Shown here piece by piece: positions 41,723 through 51,332 of a DNA stretch of 64,000 nucleotides. Under the pieces are notes generated by a model that saw only the letters and a list, made by a program, of their open reading frames with translations, did not search any database and was not told where the DNA came from. The first letter of the stretch is position 1. Each line of letters begins with the position of its first letter. Source of the stretch: Cyanocohniella sp. LLY (lineage in GTDB: Bacteria; Cyanobacteriota; Cyanobacteriia; Cyanobacteriales; Nostocaceae); NCBI GenBank assembly GCA_022241785.1, contig JAKOMP010000019.1, forward strand, positions 1 to 64,000, given 5' to 3'. The position numbers were made by a program, and so were the translations under genes.

Positions 41723-42334
41723 ATGGGCGTATTTAACAAAATTACAGCAACGTTTCAGGAGTCTAGACAATTTATCAAGAAAAGTCTAGAAGAATACATT
41801 ATGTTTAGCTCAGAAGCTAAACAATTGACTTTGAAAAATAAAATGGTTTTACTTCTCTGTCAACAAGCTATATCTAGAGTTGAGCAATTGAAAAGCTTAG
41901 AACCAGACTCTGAGGAAGGGCTGATTGCGACAATAGAGTATAATAAAATACAAGTAAAATTACATTTTACTCCTGAAAAAATTACTCTTCATGAAGATTG
42001 TATTGCAGGTGAACTTCGTTTATTAAAGCAACCTGAATTTGACACAGAATCAATAATTTACCGTTACCTCATCGCAGGTTGGAAAACATTTTTGGGAGGT
42101 AAAATACCCAATGGTACTTTACCAAAAGAAGTGAAAATCGAAAATGATAAGGTTTACTATACTCTCCCTCGAAATCAGTTACAGCTTTTAGATTCCCTTT
42201 TCCATAATCTGGAAACTGGTTCTGCTTTGATAACTAACCTTAAACAAGGGGATTTAACTATTGAAACTTCAGTAGCTTTGAGTTGGAATAATTTCAAACT
42301 TCAAAATCTGCTTCAACTTTTGAATCCAAAATAG
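41723..42334 (+). CDS. Hypothetical protein, codirectional with 40345..41640
   Basis: 203 aa ORF, short spacing (82 nt). Confidence 0.7.
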   Translation: MGVFNKITATFQESRQFIKKSLEEYIMFSSEAKQLTLKNKMVLLLCQQAISRVEQLKSLEPDSEEGLIATIEYNKIQVKLHFTPEKITLHEDCIAGELRLLKQPEFDTESIIYRYLIAGWKTFLGGKIPNGTLPKEVKIENDKVYYTLPRNQLQLLDSLFHNLETGSALITNLKQGDLTIETSVALSWNNFKLQNLLQLLNPK

Positions 42335-42349
42335 ACAAAACAAACAATA

Positions 42350-42796
42350 TTACTCTGATTTATCACTTTTTTGAGAAAAATTAAGATCATTTCCATCATA
42401 TATCCACATTGGTTTGACACCCTGTGAATGCTGGAAACCAAGTTTTTCATAAAATGGAACAGCATTATTTATTGCCAGTAATATTTGCTGATGAAAATTA
42501 ATATAACGGCTTTGCAAACGCTTGAGAATTTCTCGCCCTATACCTCTATTTTGATATGAGGGTAACACTAATAAATGAGGATAATAAACAACTAATGCTC
42601 CATCTGAAATGGCATTACCAAGACCAATCAGCAAATTTTGATGCCATGCTGAAATAACTGTGTGCGAATTGCCAAGAGCTAATAAAAGTTGTTCAGGCTT
42701 CTCTGCTGATGACCATCCACATTGTGCATAAAGATTGATGACTTGATTACGGGTAAGTTTTGCTTTATCTTGATACTCAATTTCTGCAAAATTCAT
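42350..42796 (-). CDS. GNAT family N-acetyltransferase
   Basis: ALVVYYPHLLVLPSYQNRGIGREILKRL...ILLAINNAVPFYEKLGFQ. Confidence 0.92.
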   Translation of the reverse strand: MNFAEIEYQDKAKLTRNQVINLYAQCGWSSAEKPEQLLLALGNSHTVISAWHQNLLIGLGNAISDGALVVYYPHLLVLPSYQNRGIGREILKRLQSRYINFHQQILLAINNAVPFYEKLGFQHSQGVKPMWIYDGNDLNFSQKSDKSE

Positions 42797-42804
42797 ATAA
42801 TCTT

Positions 42805-42896
42805 AGGACTTACGCACTCGCCACGAAAATTAAGGCTTTGAGATTGCTTCCCTACGGTCGCAATGACGGAAATACGTGGTTGGTTACGTAAGTCCT
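42805..42896. mobile_element. 92-bp MITE-like element
   Basis: AGGACTTACG (42805-42814) / CGTAAGTCCT (42887-42896) inverted termini; internal CCTACGGTCGCAATGACGG. Confidence 0.7.
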
Positions 42897-42921
42897 GTAA
42901 TCTGTATAATCTTTATTCTCA

Positions 42922-43059
42922 GTGGCTTAAAAGCCACCGAGTCGTTTTTCATCCTTGGTCTAAAGCACAGAATCCAGTACGACATACCTATTCTTCCAGG
43001 GCTTTCAAACTCCCGTCTGTTTCTTGTAACGCACCATGCCCTATGATGAGGTGCGTTAC
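42922..43059. repeat. Palindrome-rich intergenic segment
   Basis: GTGGCTT-aa-AAGCCAC (42922-42937) and GTAACGCACC-N14-GGTGCGTTAC (43026-43059). Confidence 0.65.
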
Positions 43060-43202
43060 GCTTTTCAAGGTGCCATGCCTCTCGGCTGAAGGGTTTTTTG
43101 AATGGTTGAATACCCTACCACAAGCATGATCGTACCAAAAAAGTCCTTCTCAAAGAACGAGGCTTTAAACCCAATTTTTCGGTAAATTACAATTTTGCCT
43201 GA

Positions 43203-43733
43203 CTACTTGCCAACATATCTACTAAACAATTGAATAGCGTCGGCAATATTGACATCTCCATCCCCGTTGGCATCTAAGAAAGAATTTAAGACAGAATTTC
43301 CACCAGTTCGGGGATTTTGGGCATTAGCACCAGATTGTAATAAATTCAATACTATAGGCACAATCATAGGTAACAATTGCATGATTGTACCAGCATCTAA
43401 TCCTGTCTGTTGGGAAGCTACCTGTGCTACCTGCTGTTGGATTTGAGGGGGAAACAGGGAACTGACGGCTTGAGGGTTAGAAGAAGTCCCAGCATATTGA
43501 TTAACCAATGCTTGGGTTGCTTCACTACCCTCTGTGGATTGCTTCTGTTGTAAAGCAGAACGTACATAGTTACCTACTACACCGACAACAGATTGCATGG
43601 TTGAAGGATTTGTCCCAGTAGCATTACTCAGCTGATTAACAGTGTTAAGAATACCGCCGAGTTGACCTAAACTAGCTTGTTGACTGGGATTACTCACAGC
43701 ACCGAGAATTTGGTCAAATAGACCCATAATCAT
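43203..43733 (-). CDS. DUF937-like protein with C-terminal dockerin/EF-hand-like motif
   Basis: MGLFDQILGAVSNPSQQASLGQLGGILN...; C-terminus DANGDGDVNIADAIQLFSRY. Confidence 0.7.
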   Translation of the reverse strand: MIMGLFDQILGAVSNPSQQASLGQLGGILNTVNQLSNATGTNPSTMQSVVGVVGNYVRSALQQKQSTEGSEATQALVNQYAGTSSNPQAVSSLFPPQIQQQVAQVASQQTGLDAGTIMQLLPMIVPIVLNLLQSGANAQNPRTGGNSVLNSFLDANGDGDVNIADAIQLFSRYVGK

Positions 43734-44087
43734 CGTTCTCCTTGTGTTTTCATTTTTTGACTGCGGAAAAGCTGTTGCTATTATGAAAGAATTAACTCCG
43801 CAAAACTAGAGACTTAAGGATGAAAAATTGGTGTCATCAGGGTGTACAAATAAAGTTTTGTTCGTAGTGAGCGATTTATCGCTCTCTTGCAATATTTTAA
43901 AGGTCTAGAGCCGCTGACTACAAACTTATAGGGTAGCCAGCCCTATTAGGGTAAATGGCAGACAAGACTTGTACTGAGCAGTTCGGCAAGCTCACTGTAA
44001 CACTTGTCGTAAAGCCCTGAAGGGCATAGCTGCGCTTACCGCGTAGCGTCTCGTAGAGAAGTATGCCTACCCCACAAAATTTGTGTT

Positions 44088-45896
44088 TCACGCTGCTACT
44101 GCTTCTTTAATCCATTGTTGCAGTGTATTAATAACTTCCTCAATGGCTATTTCTTGGGTTTCACGGGTGGCGCGTTTGACTACTTCAACTTTGCCATTGT
44201 TAATCGCCCTACCTGTAACTATTCTGTATGGGATACCAATTAAATCAGCATCTTTGAATTTTACTCCCGCCCGTTCATCACGGTCATCAAGTAATGTTTC
44301 TACACCTGCTTTATTCAGTTCGGTGTAAAGTTTTTCGGCAATTTCTACTTGTTTAGCATCTTTGATGTTGGGAATCGTGACGATCGCCTGATAAGGTGCG
44401 ATCGCAACTGGCCAAATAATGCCGTCTTTATCGTAAGATTGCTCCACAGCCGATTGTGCCAACCTGGATACACCCACGCCATAGCAACCCATGAATAAGG
44501 GGTTTTCTTCACCCTGTTCACTTGTATACGTTGCATTCATAGCTTGGGAGTATTTGATACCCAGTTGGAAAATGTGACCTACTTCGATACCACGGGCGGT
44601 TTGTAGGGTTTGTTCTGGATTATGTACGGCGCGATCGCCTGGTCTGGATTTGCGTATATCTACTTTTAATTCTGGTAGCTTAAATTGTTCATTCCAGTTT
44701 GCCCCCACGACGTGATAACCAGTTTCATTGGCACCTGTGACGAAGTTTTTTAAGTCAACGACTGTTTGATCAACTAACCGCAAAAACTGAGGATGTAATT
44801 GTTTATTAGCAGTAATATACTCATCGCCAATATCAGGAGCAATATAACCTAAAGGTAGAGATTTAGTAGCCCATTTTGCTTGAGTTTCAGCATCGGGGAC
44901 ATCCAAGGAAATAATAGCTTTAGCACCGTAATTAGTAGCTAATTTTGTCAATTCATTTTGTAATTTAACTTCATTGACTTCTTGATCACCCCGAATATTC
45001 ACCAGCACTAACACAGTCATACCATTGTCGTAAACTGTTTGGTAAAGGACATTTTTGACAATTTGGGTGGGAGAACATTTGAGAAAATCACAAAGTTTTT
45101 CAATGGTTTCTGTTCCTGGGGTTTCCCGTTTTTCATAACTAGTAAACGGTGAAGTTTCCGCATCCACAGGTAAAGAAACGGCTTTTTCCACATTGGCGGC
45201 ATATTTACCATCTTCGGTATAGAGAACCTCATCCTCGCCAGCATCCGCTAACACCATAAATTCTGTCGAACCAGAACCGCCAATAGCCCCAGAATCAGCT
45301 TCCACTGCCCGAAATGCTAACCCAGAACGCCTTAGCATATTGCTATAGGCTTGGTACATATCTTGGTAGGTTTCCTTAAGACTGGCTTCATCGGTATGGA
45401 ACGAGTAGCCGTCCTTCATAATAAATTCTCGTCCGCGCATCAACCCAAAACGGGGACGAATTTCATCGCGGAATTTAGTTTGAATTTGATATAAATGTAG
45501 CGGTAGTTGACGATAGGAGCGAATCATATCACGGGCAACAGTCGTGATTACTTCTTCATGAGTCGGCCCTAATCCTAATTGTTGTTCACGACGGTCGATG
45601 AGGGAAAACATAATTCCCTCGGCTTTGGTGTAGGTATCCCAGCGTCCCGACTCTTTCCACAACTCAGCAGGTTGTAATTGTGGTAAAAGACATTCTTGTG
45701 CGCCTGTGGCGTTCATTTCTTCCCGGACAATTTGGGAAACCTTTTGTAGTACCCGCCACATCAAAGGCAAATAAGCATAAACTCCGCTACCGATGCGACG
45801 AATGTAACCTGCACGCAGTAATAATTTATGGCTGGGAATCTCAGCATCAGCTGGATCATCCCGCAGTGTAACGAATAACATTTGTGACAGTCGCAT
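44088..45896 (-). CDS. proS: Prolyl-tRNA synthetase
   Basis: [83 protein letters not shown]. Confidence 0.98.
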   Translation of the reverse strand: MRLSQMLFVTLRDDPADAEIPSHKLLLRAGYIRRIGSGVYAYLPLMWRVLQKVSQIVREEMNATGAQECLLPQLQPAELWKESGRWDTYTKAEGIMFSLIDRREQQLGLGPTHEEVITTVARDMIRSYRQLPLHLYQIQTKFRDEIRPRFGLMRGREFIMKDGYSFHTDEASLKETYQDMYQAYSNMLRRSGLAFRAVEADSGAIGGSGSTEFMVLADAGEDEVLYTEDGKYAANVEKAVSLPVDAETSPFTSYEKRETPGTETIEKLCDFLKCSPTQIVKNVLYQTVYDNGMTVLVLVNIRGDQEVNEVKLQNELTKLATNYGAKAIISLDVPDAETQAKWATKSLPLGYIAPDIGDEYITANKQLHPQFLRLVDQTVVDLKNFVTGANETGYHVVGANWNEQFKLPELKVDIRKSRPGDRAVHNPEQTLQTARGIEVGHIFQLGIKYSQAMNATYTSEQGEENPLFMGCYGVGVSRLAQSAVEQSYDKDGIIWPVAIAPYQAIVTIPNIKDAKQVEIAEKLYTELNKAGVETLLDDRDERAGVKFKDADLIGIPYRIVTGRAINNGKVEVVKRATRETQEIAIEEVINTLQQWIKEAVAA

Positions 45897-45964
45897 CGTG
45901 ATTTTCCCTTTCCAGAAGTAATCGGTTAAATTTATAATTTTCCATCCATCAGGAGCAAATTACC

Positions 45965-47356
45965 TTGTCAGATGTAATTTATCAAGCACAAGCACCCCTG
46001 GAATTTATTCCCCCAGCCTTCAATCCCCTAATTTTGAAAGGCTTTCATCTGTTGTTACCGAGTTGGATTAACTGGCAAACAGCTATTACCCAAATTGAAG
46101 CAGATAACGTAGAGGTTTTGGTGGATCTTTATCGTCAGTTTCAAGAGGGAAAAATCCGCTTTATGCTGGCATTTCGCCATCCCAAAACAGATGATCCGTT
46201 TTGTTTGGGCTACTTATTTTCTCAAATTATGCCCAAAGTAGCACGCCAGCAGAATGCAGCCTTACAACTACCAATTCATGCTCATTTTATCTACGATCGC
46301 GGCATTCCTTTATGGGCGGGTGCCTATACCGGCTGGATTGCTTCGCATTTGGGTGGGACTTCCATTCAACGGGGTAAAGCTGACTGGACGGGGTTACGTT
46401 CGGCGCGGGACTTGTTTGCCAATGGCAAATTTCCGATGGCGGCGGCGCCAGAAGGGGCTACCAATGGTTTGTCGGAGATCATCAGTCCTTTGGAACCAGG
46501 GATTTCCCAATTAGGCTTTTGGTGTGCAGAAGACTTGCAGAAACTAGGACGCTCTGAACAAGTTTTAATTGTACCAGTTGGGATGAAATATAGTTATGTG
46601 GCGGCTCCTTGGAAGGCGATCGCGGATTTATTAAGTGAATTAGAAGCGGCTAGTGGTTTAGTGGTGAACCCCAAAGAACAAAGTCAGCATCCCTGTTTAG
46701 AATCGCTGTATCCCAGGTTATTAACTTTAGCCGAACACTTACTTTCTTTGATGGAAAAGTTTTACACGCAGTTTTATCATCAAACTTTGCCGGATACCAA
46801 AACAACGGCAACAGAAACCAGTAATCGTAATGAAATCTTAGCCATGCGGTTGCAAGCTTTATTAAATACAGCCTTACAAATATCCGAACAGTATTTTAAC
46901 TTACAGCCTAAAGGCGAATTAAGCGATCGCTGTCGGCGGGTAGAGCAAGCTGGCTGGAATTATATATTTAGAGAAGAGTATAAAGATATCAAAACATTAT
47001 CACCTGTAGAGAAAGCCTTAGGCGATCGCGTTGCCAACGAAGCCAATTCTCGAATGTGGCATATGCGGTTAGTAGAAAGCTTTGTGGCGGTTTCTGGCAG
47101 TTATATCCGCGAAAAACCCACAGTAGAAAGGTTTGCGGAGACAACTTTAATTTTATGGAAAATGATTGCCCGAATTAAAGGTGATAAAGCTACCCAACTT
47201 CCCCAACTAGGTAAGCAAAGGGTGAAAATTACCATTGGTGAGCCGATATCAGTATCAGAGCGTTATCCTGTGTATAAAGAAAATCGCTTAAATGCGAGGC
47301 AAGCTGTTGCTGATTTAACCAATGATTTGCAGCAAGCGATGGAGAATTTAATTTGA
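45965..47356 (+). CDS. 1-acyl-sn-glycerol-3-phosphate acyltransferase-like protein
   Basis: MLAFRHPKTDDPF...LARQLGGTSIQRG-type region (HLGGTSIQRGKADWTGLRSARDLFANGKFPMAAAPEGATNG). Confidence 0.85.
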   Translation: MSDVIYQAQAPLEFIPPAFNPLILKGFHLLLPSWINWQTAITQIEADNVEVLVDLYRQFQEGKIRFMLAFRHPKTDDPFCLGYLFSQIMPKVARQQNAALQLPIHAHFIYDRGIPLWAGAYTGWIASHLGGTSIQRGKADWTGLRSARDLFANGKFPMAAAPEGATNGLSEIISPLEPGISQLGFWCAEDLQKLGRSEQVLIVPVGMKYSYVAAPWKAIADLLSELEAASGLVVNPKEQSQHPCLESLYPRLLTLAEHLLSLMEKFYTQFYHQTLPDTKTTATETSNRNEILAMRLQALLNTALQISEQYFNLQPKGELSDRCRRVEQAGWNYIFREEYKDIKTLSPVEKALGDRVANEANSRMWHMRLVESFVAVSGSYIREKPTVERFAETTLILWKMIARIKGDKATQLPQLGKQRVKITIGEPISVSERYPVYKENRLNARQAVADLTNDLQQAMENLI

Positions 47357-47510
47357 GAATGATTCAGTTTAGAGTGTCAATCTATCTGTAAATTCAAACT
47401 GGAGTCGTTATTTTACAGTGTTTCCCACATTCTAAATTGATGATCAGTCGCATTAAGATAACGAATATGAATTAAATAACATAAATAACATGATGCAAGT
47501 CTAGTTTTTG

Positions 47511-47582
47511 ACCTCACCCTGCCTTTGACTTGCGTCAAAGTCTCCCCTCTCCTTGGTAAGGAGAGGGGTTGGGGGTGAGGTT
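47511..47582. repeat. Nested palindromic intergenic repeat
   Basis: CCTCACCC...CCCCTCTCCTT-ggt-AAGGAGAGGGG...GGGTGAGG. Confidence 0.8.
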
Positions 47583-47692
47583 CTGTATTTTATTAAATCC
47601 ACATTCCTAAGTAGCGCTTCAGCACCACTGCTTTGGAACTATATCCGCAAGCAGTTTAGTGCTGTGTGCCATTACATTTGTCAGTAACAAAT

Positions 47693-48421
47693 ATGTTAAA
47701 TATACGGTTGCAAATTATAATTTTTATGACAATAGGAGTTCTACTAGGTTGTCAAGAATCTCAAGTTTCATCACAACCAAATCCTGGTAATTCTTCTATG
47801 GCACCTACTGTACCTCACAGTGTTGCAGTCTCTAAAATTACTCCCAATTCTCCATCTACTGAGTCCAGCAAATCTCAGAAAACTGGCAAAATAATTGGGC
47901 AAGCTATTGACTGTAATAACGACGGCAAAGATAACGGTTACCGTATCGATTACGACAACGATGGCATTCCCGATGACTGTATTACTTACGATGATAATGG
48001 TAATGTCATCAAGAATGAGGAAGCCACAAACAATATTGACACCACAAATCCTCAAGCCTTATATGACACTCGCATGATTGCTTTAGAACAACTAATTGAA
48101 GGTTGTCAAGAAAATAGCAAGGTTGAAGGCGATATAACTTACACAACTTGTATACTTAACAATCGCCCTGTAAAAGCAACAGAATATCTCACAGAGTTAG
48201 GCGATGGATTAATCATTTGGTTTGAAAATGGGAACGTCAAAGCTGTACAACGCACCCATAACGGTGAAACTTTCTTTTTTGACAACGGGCGACTAGAAGT
48301 AAAATTTGAGGAAGCTGGGGAAAAAGTGTTTACTACTTTCAGTAATGAAGAACGCAGCGAATTGGAAGAACTGGGACGCACTAGCTACCAACGCATCTTT
48401 CAAGAGTTTGGCATTCGCTAG
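47693..48421 (+). CDS. Lipoprotein with Asp-rich calcium-binding-like repeats
   Basis: IIIFMTIGVLLGCQES lipobox-like; DCNNDGKDNGYRIDYDNDGIPDDCITYDDNGN. Confidence 0.75.
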   Translation: MLNIRLQIIIFMTIGVLLGCQESQVSSQPNPGNSSMAPTVPHSVAVSKITPNSPSTESSKSQKTGKIIGQAIDCNNDGKDNGYRIDYDNDGIPDDCITYDDNGNVIKNEEATNNIDTTNPQALYDTRMIALEQLIEGCQENSKVEGDITYTTCILNNRPVKATEYLTELGDGLIIWFENGNVKAVQRTHNGETFFFDNGRLEVKFEEAGEKVFTTFSNEERSELEELGRTSYQRIFQEFGIR

Positions 48422-48500
48422 CCCCTAGCCTCTAGTATCTAGTACAGCACGGCGTAAATAGGCATACCATTTGAAATCGTCATACAGCCTGTTTGATAAG

Positions 48501-48531
48501 CTTTTTGACTTTTGACTTTTGACTTTTGACT
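48501..48531. repeat. Heptameric tandem repeat (TTTTGAC)n
   Basis: TTTTTGACTTTTGACTTTTGACTTTTGACTT. Confidence 0.95.
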
Positions 48532-48632
48532 TCCGCGCAGCGGTACTAGTCTCTATTCCCCAGTCTCCAGACAATAGACTAAACTAGTTATTTATAGTGT
48601 AGTTTTGTAAAATCCTGTTGGCTAACTGTTTT

Positions 48633-48959
48633 ATGGTTACAAGACTTTCAGCAGCTATTTACGCAACGGGTACGTCACCGACTGTAGCGCCTGAACGGTC
48701 TGATCAAGTTACCCGTAAGCCTTATCCGAATTATAAGGTGATCGTGTTAAATGACGACTTTAATACTTTTCAACACGTAGCTGAGTGTTTGATGAAGTAT
48801 ATTCCCGGAATGACGGGTGATCTAGCGTGGGATTTGACTAATCAGGTACATTACGAAGGACAAGCCATTGTTTGGGTAGGCCCCCAAGAACCAGCAGAAC
48901 TGTATCATCAACAGCTGCGTCGTGCTGGTTTAACAATGGCTCCTTTGGAAGCGGCTTAA
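48633..48959 (+). CDS. clpS: ATP-dependent Clp protease adaptor ClpS
   Basis: PNYKVIVLNDDFNTFQHVAECLMKYIPGMTGDLAWDLTNQVHYEGQAIVWVGPQEPAELYHQQLRRAGLTMAPLE. Confidence 0.95.
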   Translation: MVTRLSAAIYATGTSPTVAPERSDQVTRKPYPNYKVIVLNDDFNTFQHVAECLMKYIPGMTGDLAWDLTNQVHYEGQAIVWVGPQEPAELYHQQLRRAGLTMAPLEAA

Positions 48960-48964
48960 ATATC

Positions 48965-49276
48965 ATGGGTAAAGCCAATAAAGACGCTGCTCACAAAGAC
49001 GGTAGATTAGTCTGGAATCACTCAACTCATATTTCTGGTCTCATCCCAATTTTAGAACGCCTCTGTCAACAGCATGGGATTCAAACTGTCACGCCAGGTG
49101 TGATTGGGCGTGCAAAGGGTCATTGTCCCAAAATGCAACTGCGTGTGTCTGTACCCATTCGTGGTGGGTATAAAGTCATCGCCCGTCAGGGTAAGACAGT
49201 ACAAGAGGTATTTATCCTGACCACTTTAGATCAGGACACATTCAAAGATACGCTAGCGATCGCCATGAAAAATTAA
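48965..49276 (+). CDS. DUF2103-type protein
   Basis: MGKANKDAAHKDGRLVWNHSTHISGLIPILERLCQQHGIQTVTPGVIGRAKGHCPKMQLRVS. Confidence 0.82.
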   Translation: MGKANKDAAHKDGRLVWNHSTHISGLIPILERLCQQHGIQTVTPGVIGRAKGHCPKMQLRVSVPIRGGYKVIARQGKTVQEVFILTTLDQDTFKDTLAIAMKN

Positions 49277-49324
49277 TCAGCCCCATAGTCTCTTGTCTAC
49301 GGTTCAGCGACTGTTGACTATTGA

Positions 49325-49645
49325 TTATTCTTCAATCCGGCGGACTGCGAATTTATGTAGCGGCAAACTCAAAATACAAGAAAAAGTCAAAAAATACGAT
49401 AAAGCCGTAGTTATTTTCACAGACATGAGTAGAGTTTCCCAGTCAGGTAAAATCATCTTCTCAACGCCAAACGCCACACAGTAAACGAGCCAATAAGAAA
49501 AGCTCATTCTAAAGAGAATTTTCTCTGTTTCTTCTAGATTATCTTTTGGTTGCTTGCGATCCCACAGTAACAGTAGGCCAGCAATACAAGCAACAAAGGA
49601 TACAGCAACTACAAATTCATGACACAATACATTGATTGAATGCAT
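49325..49645 (-). CDS. Small membrane protein, hypothetical
   Basis: 106 aa, hydrophobic segments. Confidence 0.4.
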   Translation of the reverse strand: MHSINVLCHEFVVAVSFVACIAGLLLLWDRKQPKDNLEETEKILFRMSFSYWLVYCVAFGVEKMILPDWETLLMSVKITTALSYFLTFSCILSLPLHKFAVRRIEE

Positions 49646-49892
49646 TTGCGCTTATCCCAATACTTGAATCAGTTGAGATTCAGTCTAAAGGAATAATCCT
49701 CCGGCTTACAAAAAACATTTACAAACTGCAATAGAACACTGTAATTAATTTAAAAAATTGCAACAAAAGTTATATTTTTATCAAGATTGCTATTAATAAT
49801 AAGTTTTAAATTCAATTATGGAGATTTATCAAGAAAGTAGGCGATCGCTAATTGTGATTTGATGTAGCAGTCCTAAATACATTAAAAATAAA

Positions 49893-49923
49893 TCTACTCC
49901 CTACTCCCTATTCCCTATTCCCT
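49893..49923. repeat. STRR-type repeat (CTACTCCC/CTATTCCC) overlapping the 3' end of the acetyltransferase CDS
   Basis: ctactccctactccctattccctattcccttc. Confidence 0.8.
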
Positions 49924-50458
49924 TCTTCCGTTCCTTAATAGGTTCAGCCGGATTACCTGCATAAATCATCATCGGCTCTAAAGAGCGCCCCGTAACCCCA
50001 CCTAAAGTCAGAACTGCTCCCCGACCAACCGTCACACCAGGCCCAATAACTGACTTAGCCGCAATCCAACTACTTTCCTGAATATGAATTGGAGCAGTAA
50101 TTAGTTGAAAATCAGGATGATTCCAATCATGATTACCTGTGCAAAGATAAACATTTTGAGATAGGCAAACATGACTATCTATGGTGACATGAGCCAAATT
50201 ATCTATCCAAGCATCTTCTCCAATCCAAACATAATCGCCCACAGTTAATCGCCAAGGAAACTTCACCCGCACCCCAGACTTAATGCGAACACCCTGACCA
50301 ATTTTTGCCCCAAATTTACGAAGTACCCAAACCTTTAAGCCTGACATGGGAAGCCAACGACTCTCAACCAAGGGTGACCCTAAAAAGTACCACAAAAGTT
50401 GTTGCCAGTAAGGAGCGCCAGGAGTATAAGTACCAAGACTATAGTTATCTAAACGCAT
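49901..50458 (-). CDS. WcaF-like hexapeptide acetyltransferase, exopolysaccharide associated
   Basis: LVESRWLPMSGLKVWVLRKFGAKIGQGVRIKSGVRVKFPWRLTVGDYVWIGEDAWIDNLAHVTIDSHVCLSQNVYLCTGNHDW; possible HpsU-type (inference). Confidence 0.9.
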   Translation of the reverse strand: MRLDNYSLGTYTPGAPYWQQLLWYFLGSPLVESRWLPMSGLKVWVLRKFGAKIGQGVRIKSGVRVKFPWRLTVGDYVWIGEDAWIDNLAHVTIDSHVCLSQNVYLCTGNHDWNHPDFQLITAPIHIQESSWIAAKSVIGPGVTVGRGAVLTLGGVTGRSLEPMMIYAGNPAEPIKERKKGIGNRE

Positions 50459-50655
50459 ATTTATAGTTAATCAAGGGCGGGATTGAGACTTGCTCCTGTA
50501 CGACCTGTAAAAATCCACAAGAGGGCGCGAGCAATATCGCGAATAATCCGGATGATAGATTCTTGGGGGCGACTCGATGGTACAGCCAATGGAGTAAAAG
50601 CGATACCTTGACTACCAAGGATGATGGTGGCGATCGCTTTAGCCCTAGGCATGTA
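50449..50655 (-). pseudogene. Fragment duplicate of ydcF-type gene 3' end (plus acetyltransferase start junction)
   Basis: 61-aa ORF MPRAKAIATIILGSQGIAFTPLAVPSSRPQESIIRIIRDIARALLWIFTGRTGASLNPALD nearly identical to the C-terminus of 51333..51920. Confidence 0.85.
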
Positions 50656-50705
50656 AAAATCTAAGGGAATTAGTTATATGTGTAGAATTTATGCACTACG
50701 TAAAT

Positions 50706-51125
50706 CTATGCAATTAAGTTGAGGGCATGATTAATAATAACATTTTGATCAATTTTTGATTCTAACTCTTCTACTTCATATCTTCCTTCTTCTACTTCCA
50801 AAGAGGCATTATCTAAAGCTGAGGGATAGGCTTCTTCAAAAACCAATCGCAACTCTTCTGATGTTAAGTAAGAGCCTCCTGACTTACGTCGTTTATTTTT
50901 TAGCTGAATTTCCCGAACACAATTGCGAATTGATACATCCCAAGACCGGGTTGTTCGATCCTCAGCTTTTTGCTTAATGAGATGTAGTAGCAAGACTTTA
51001 GCATAACTGCGGATATTATTAATTTTATCTTCACGGCTCATTTCTTCTAATTCTTCAACAATAGCTAATGCTTCCGCGATGTTACCTTGTAACAATAAAG
51101 ATTTTAAGGTGAGTATTTCTTCCAT
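50706..51125 (-). CDS. DUF29-type protein (third copy in window)
   Basis: MEEILTLKSLLLQGNIAEALAIVEELEEMSREDKINNIRSYAKVLLLHLIKQKAEDRTTRSWDVSIRNCVREIQ parallels the 11.1 and 11.8 kb copies. Confidence 0.7.
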   Translation of the reverse strand: MEEILTLKSLLLQGNIAEALAIVEELEEMSREDKINNIRSYAKVLLLHLIKQKAEDRTTRSWDVSIRNCVREIQLKNKRRKSGGSYLTSEELRLVFEEAYPSALDNASLEVEEGRYEVEELESKIDQNVIINHALNLIA

Positions 51126-51332
51126 AAACGTCCATTAAAGTTGAAGGTTGAATGCTGAATGCTGATCTCAATTATCTAAAACAGGGGGCTGTTCCAATAT
51201 TTCAATACAGTTCAGTTAATGATAATTGTAGATGGGGTCCACAGGCAGCACAACTCAACATATTCTTGATCATGTTGCTTCTTCTTGCATAAACTTAACT
51301 GTTGACTGATTTATCTAAACGCATATTTGTCG

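Noticed and set aside
42863-43129. 88-aa ORF in the palindrome-rich segment
   Set aside because: Spans a MITE end and two hairpins; no protein-like features.
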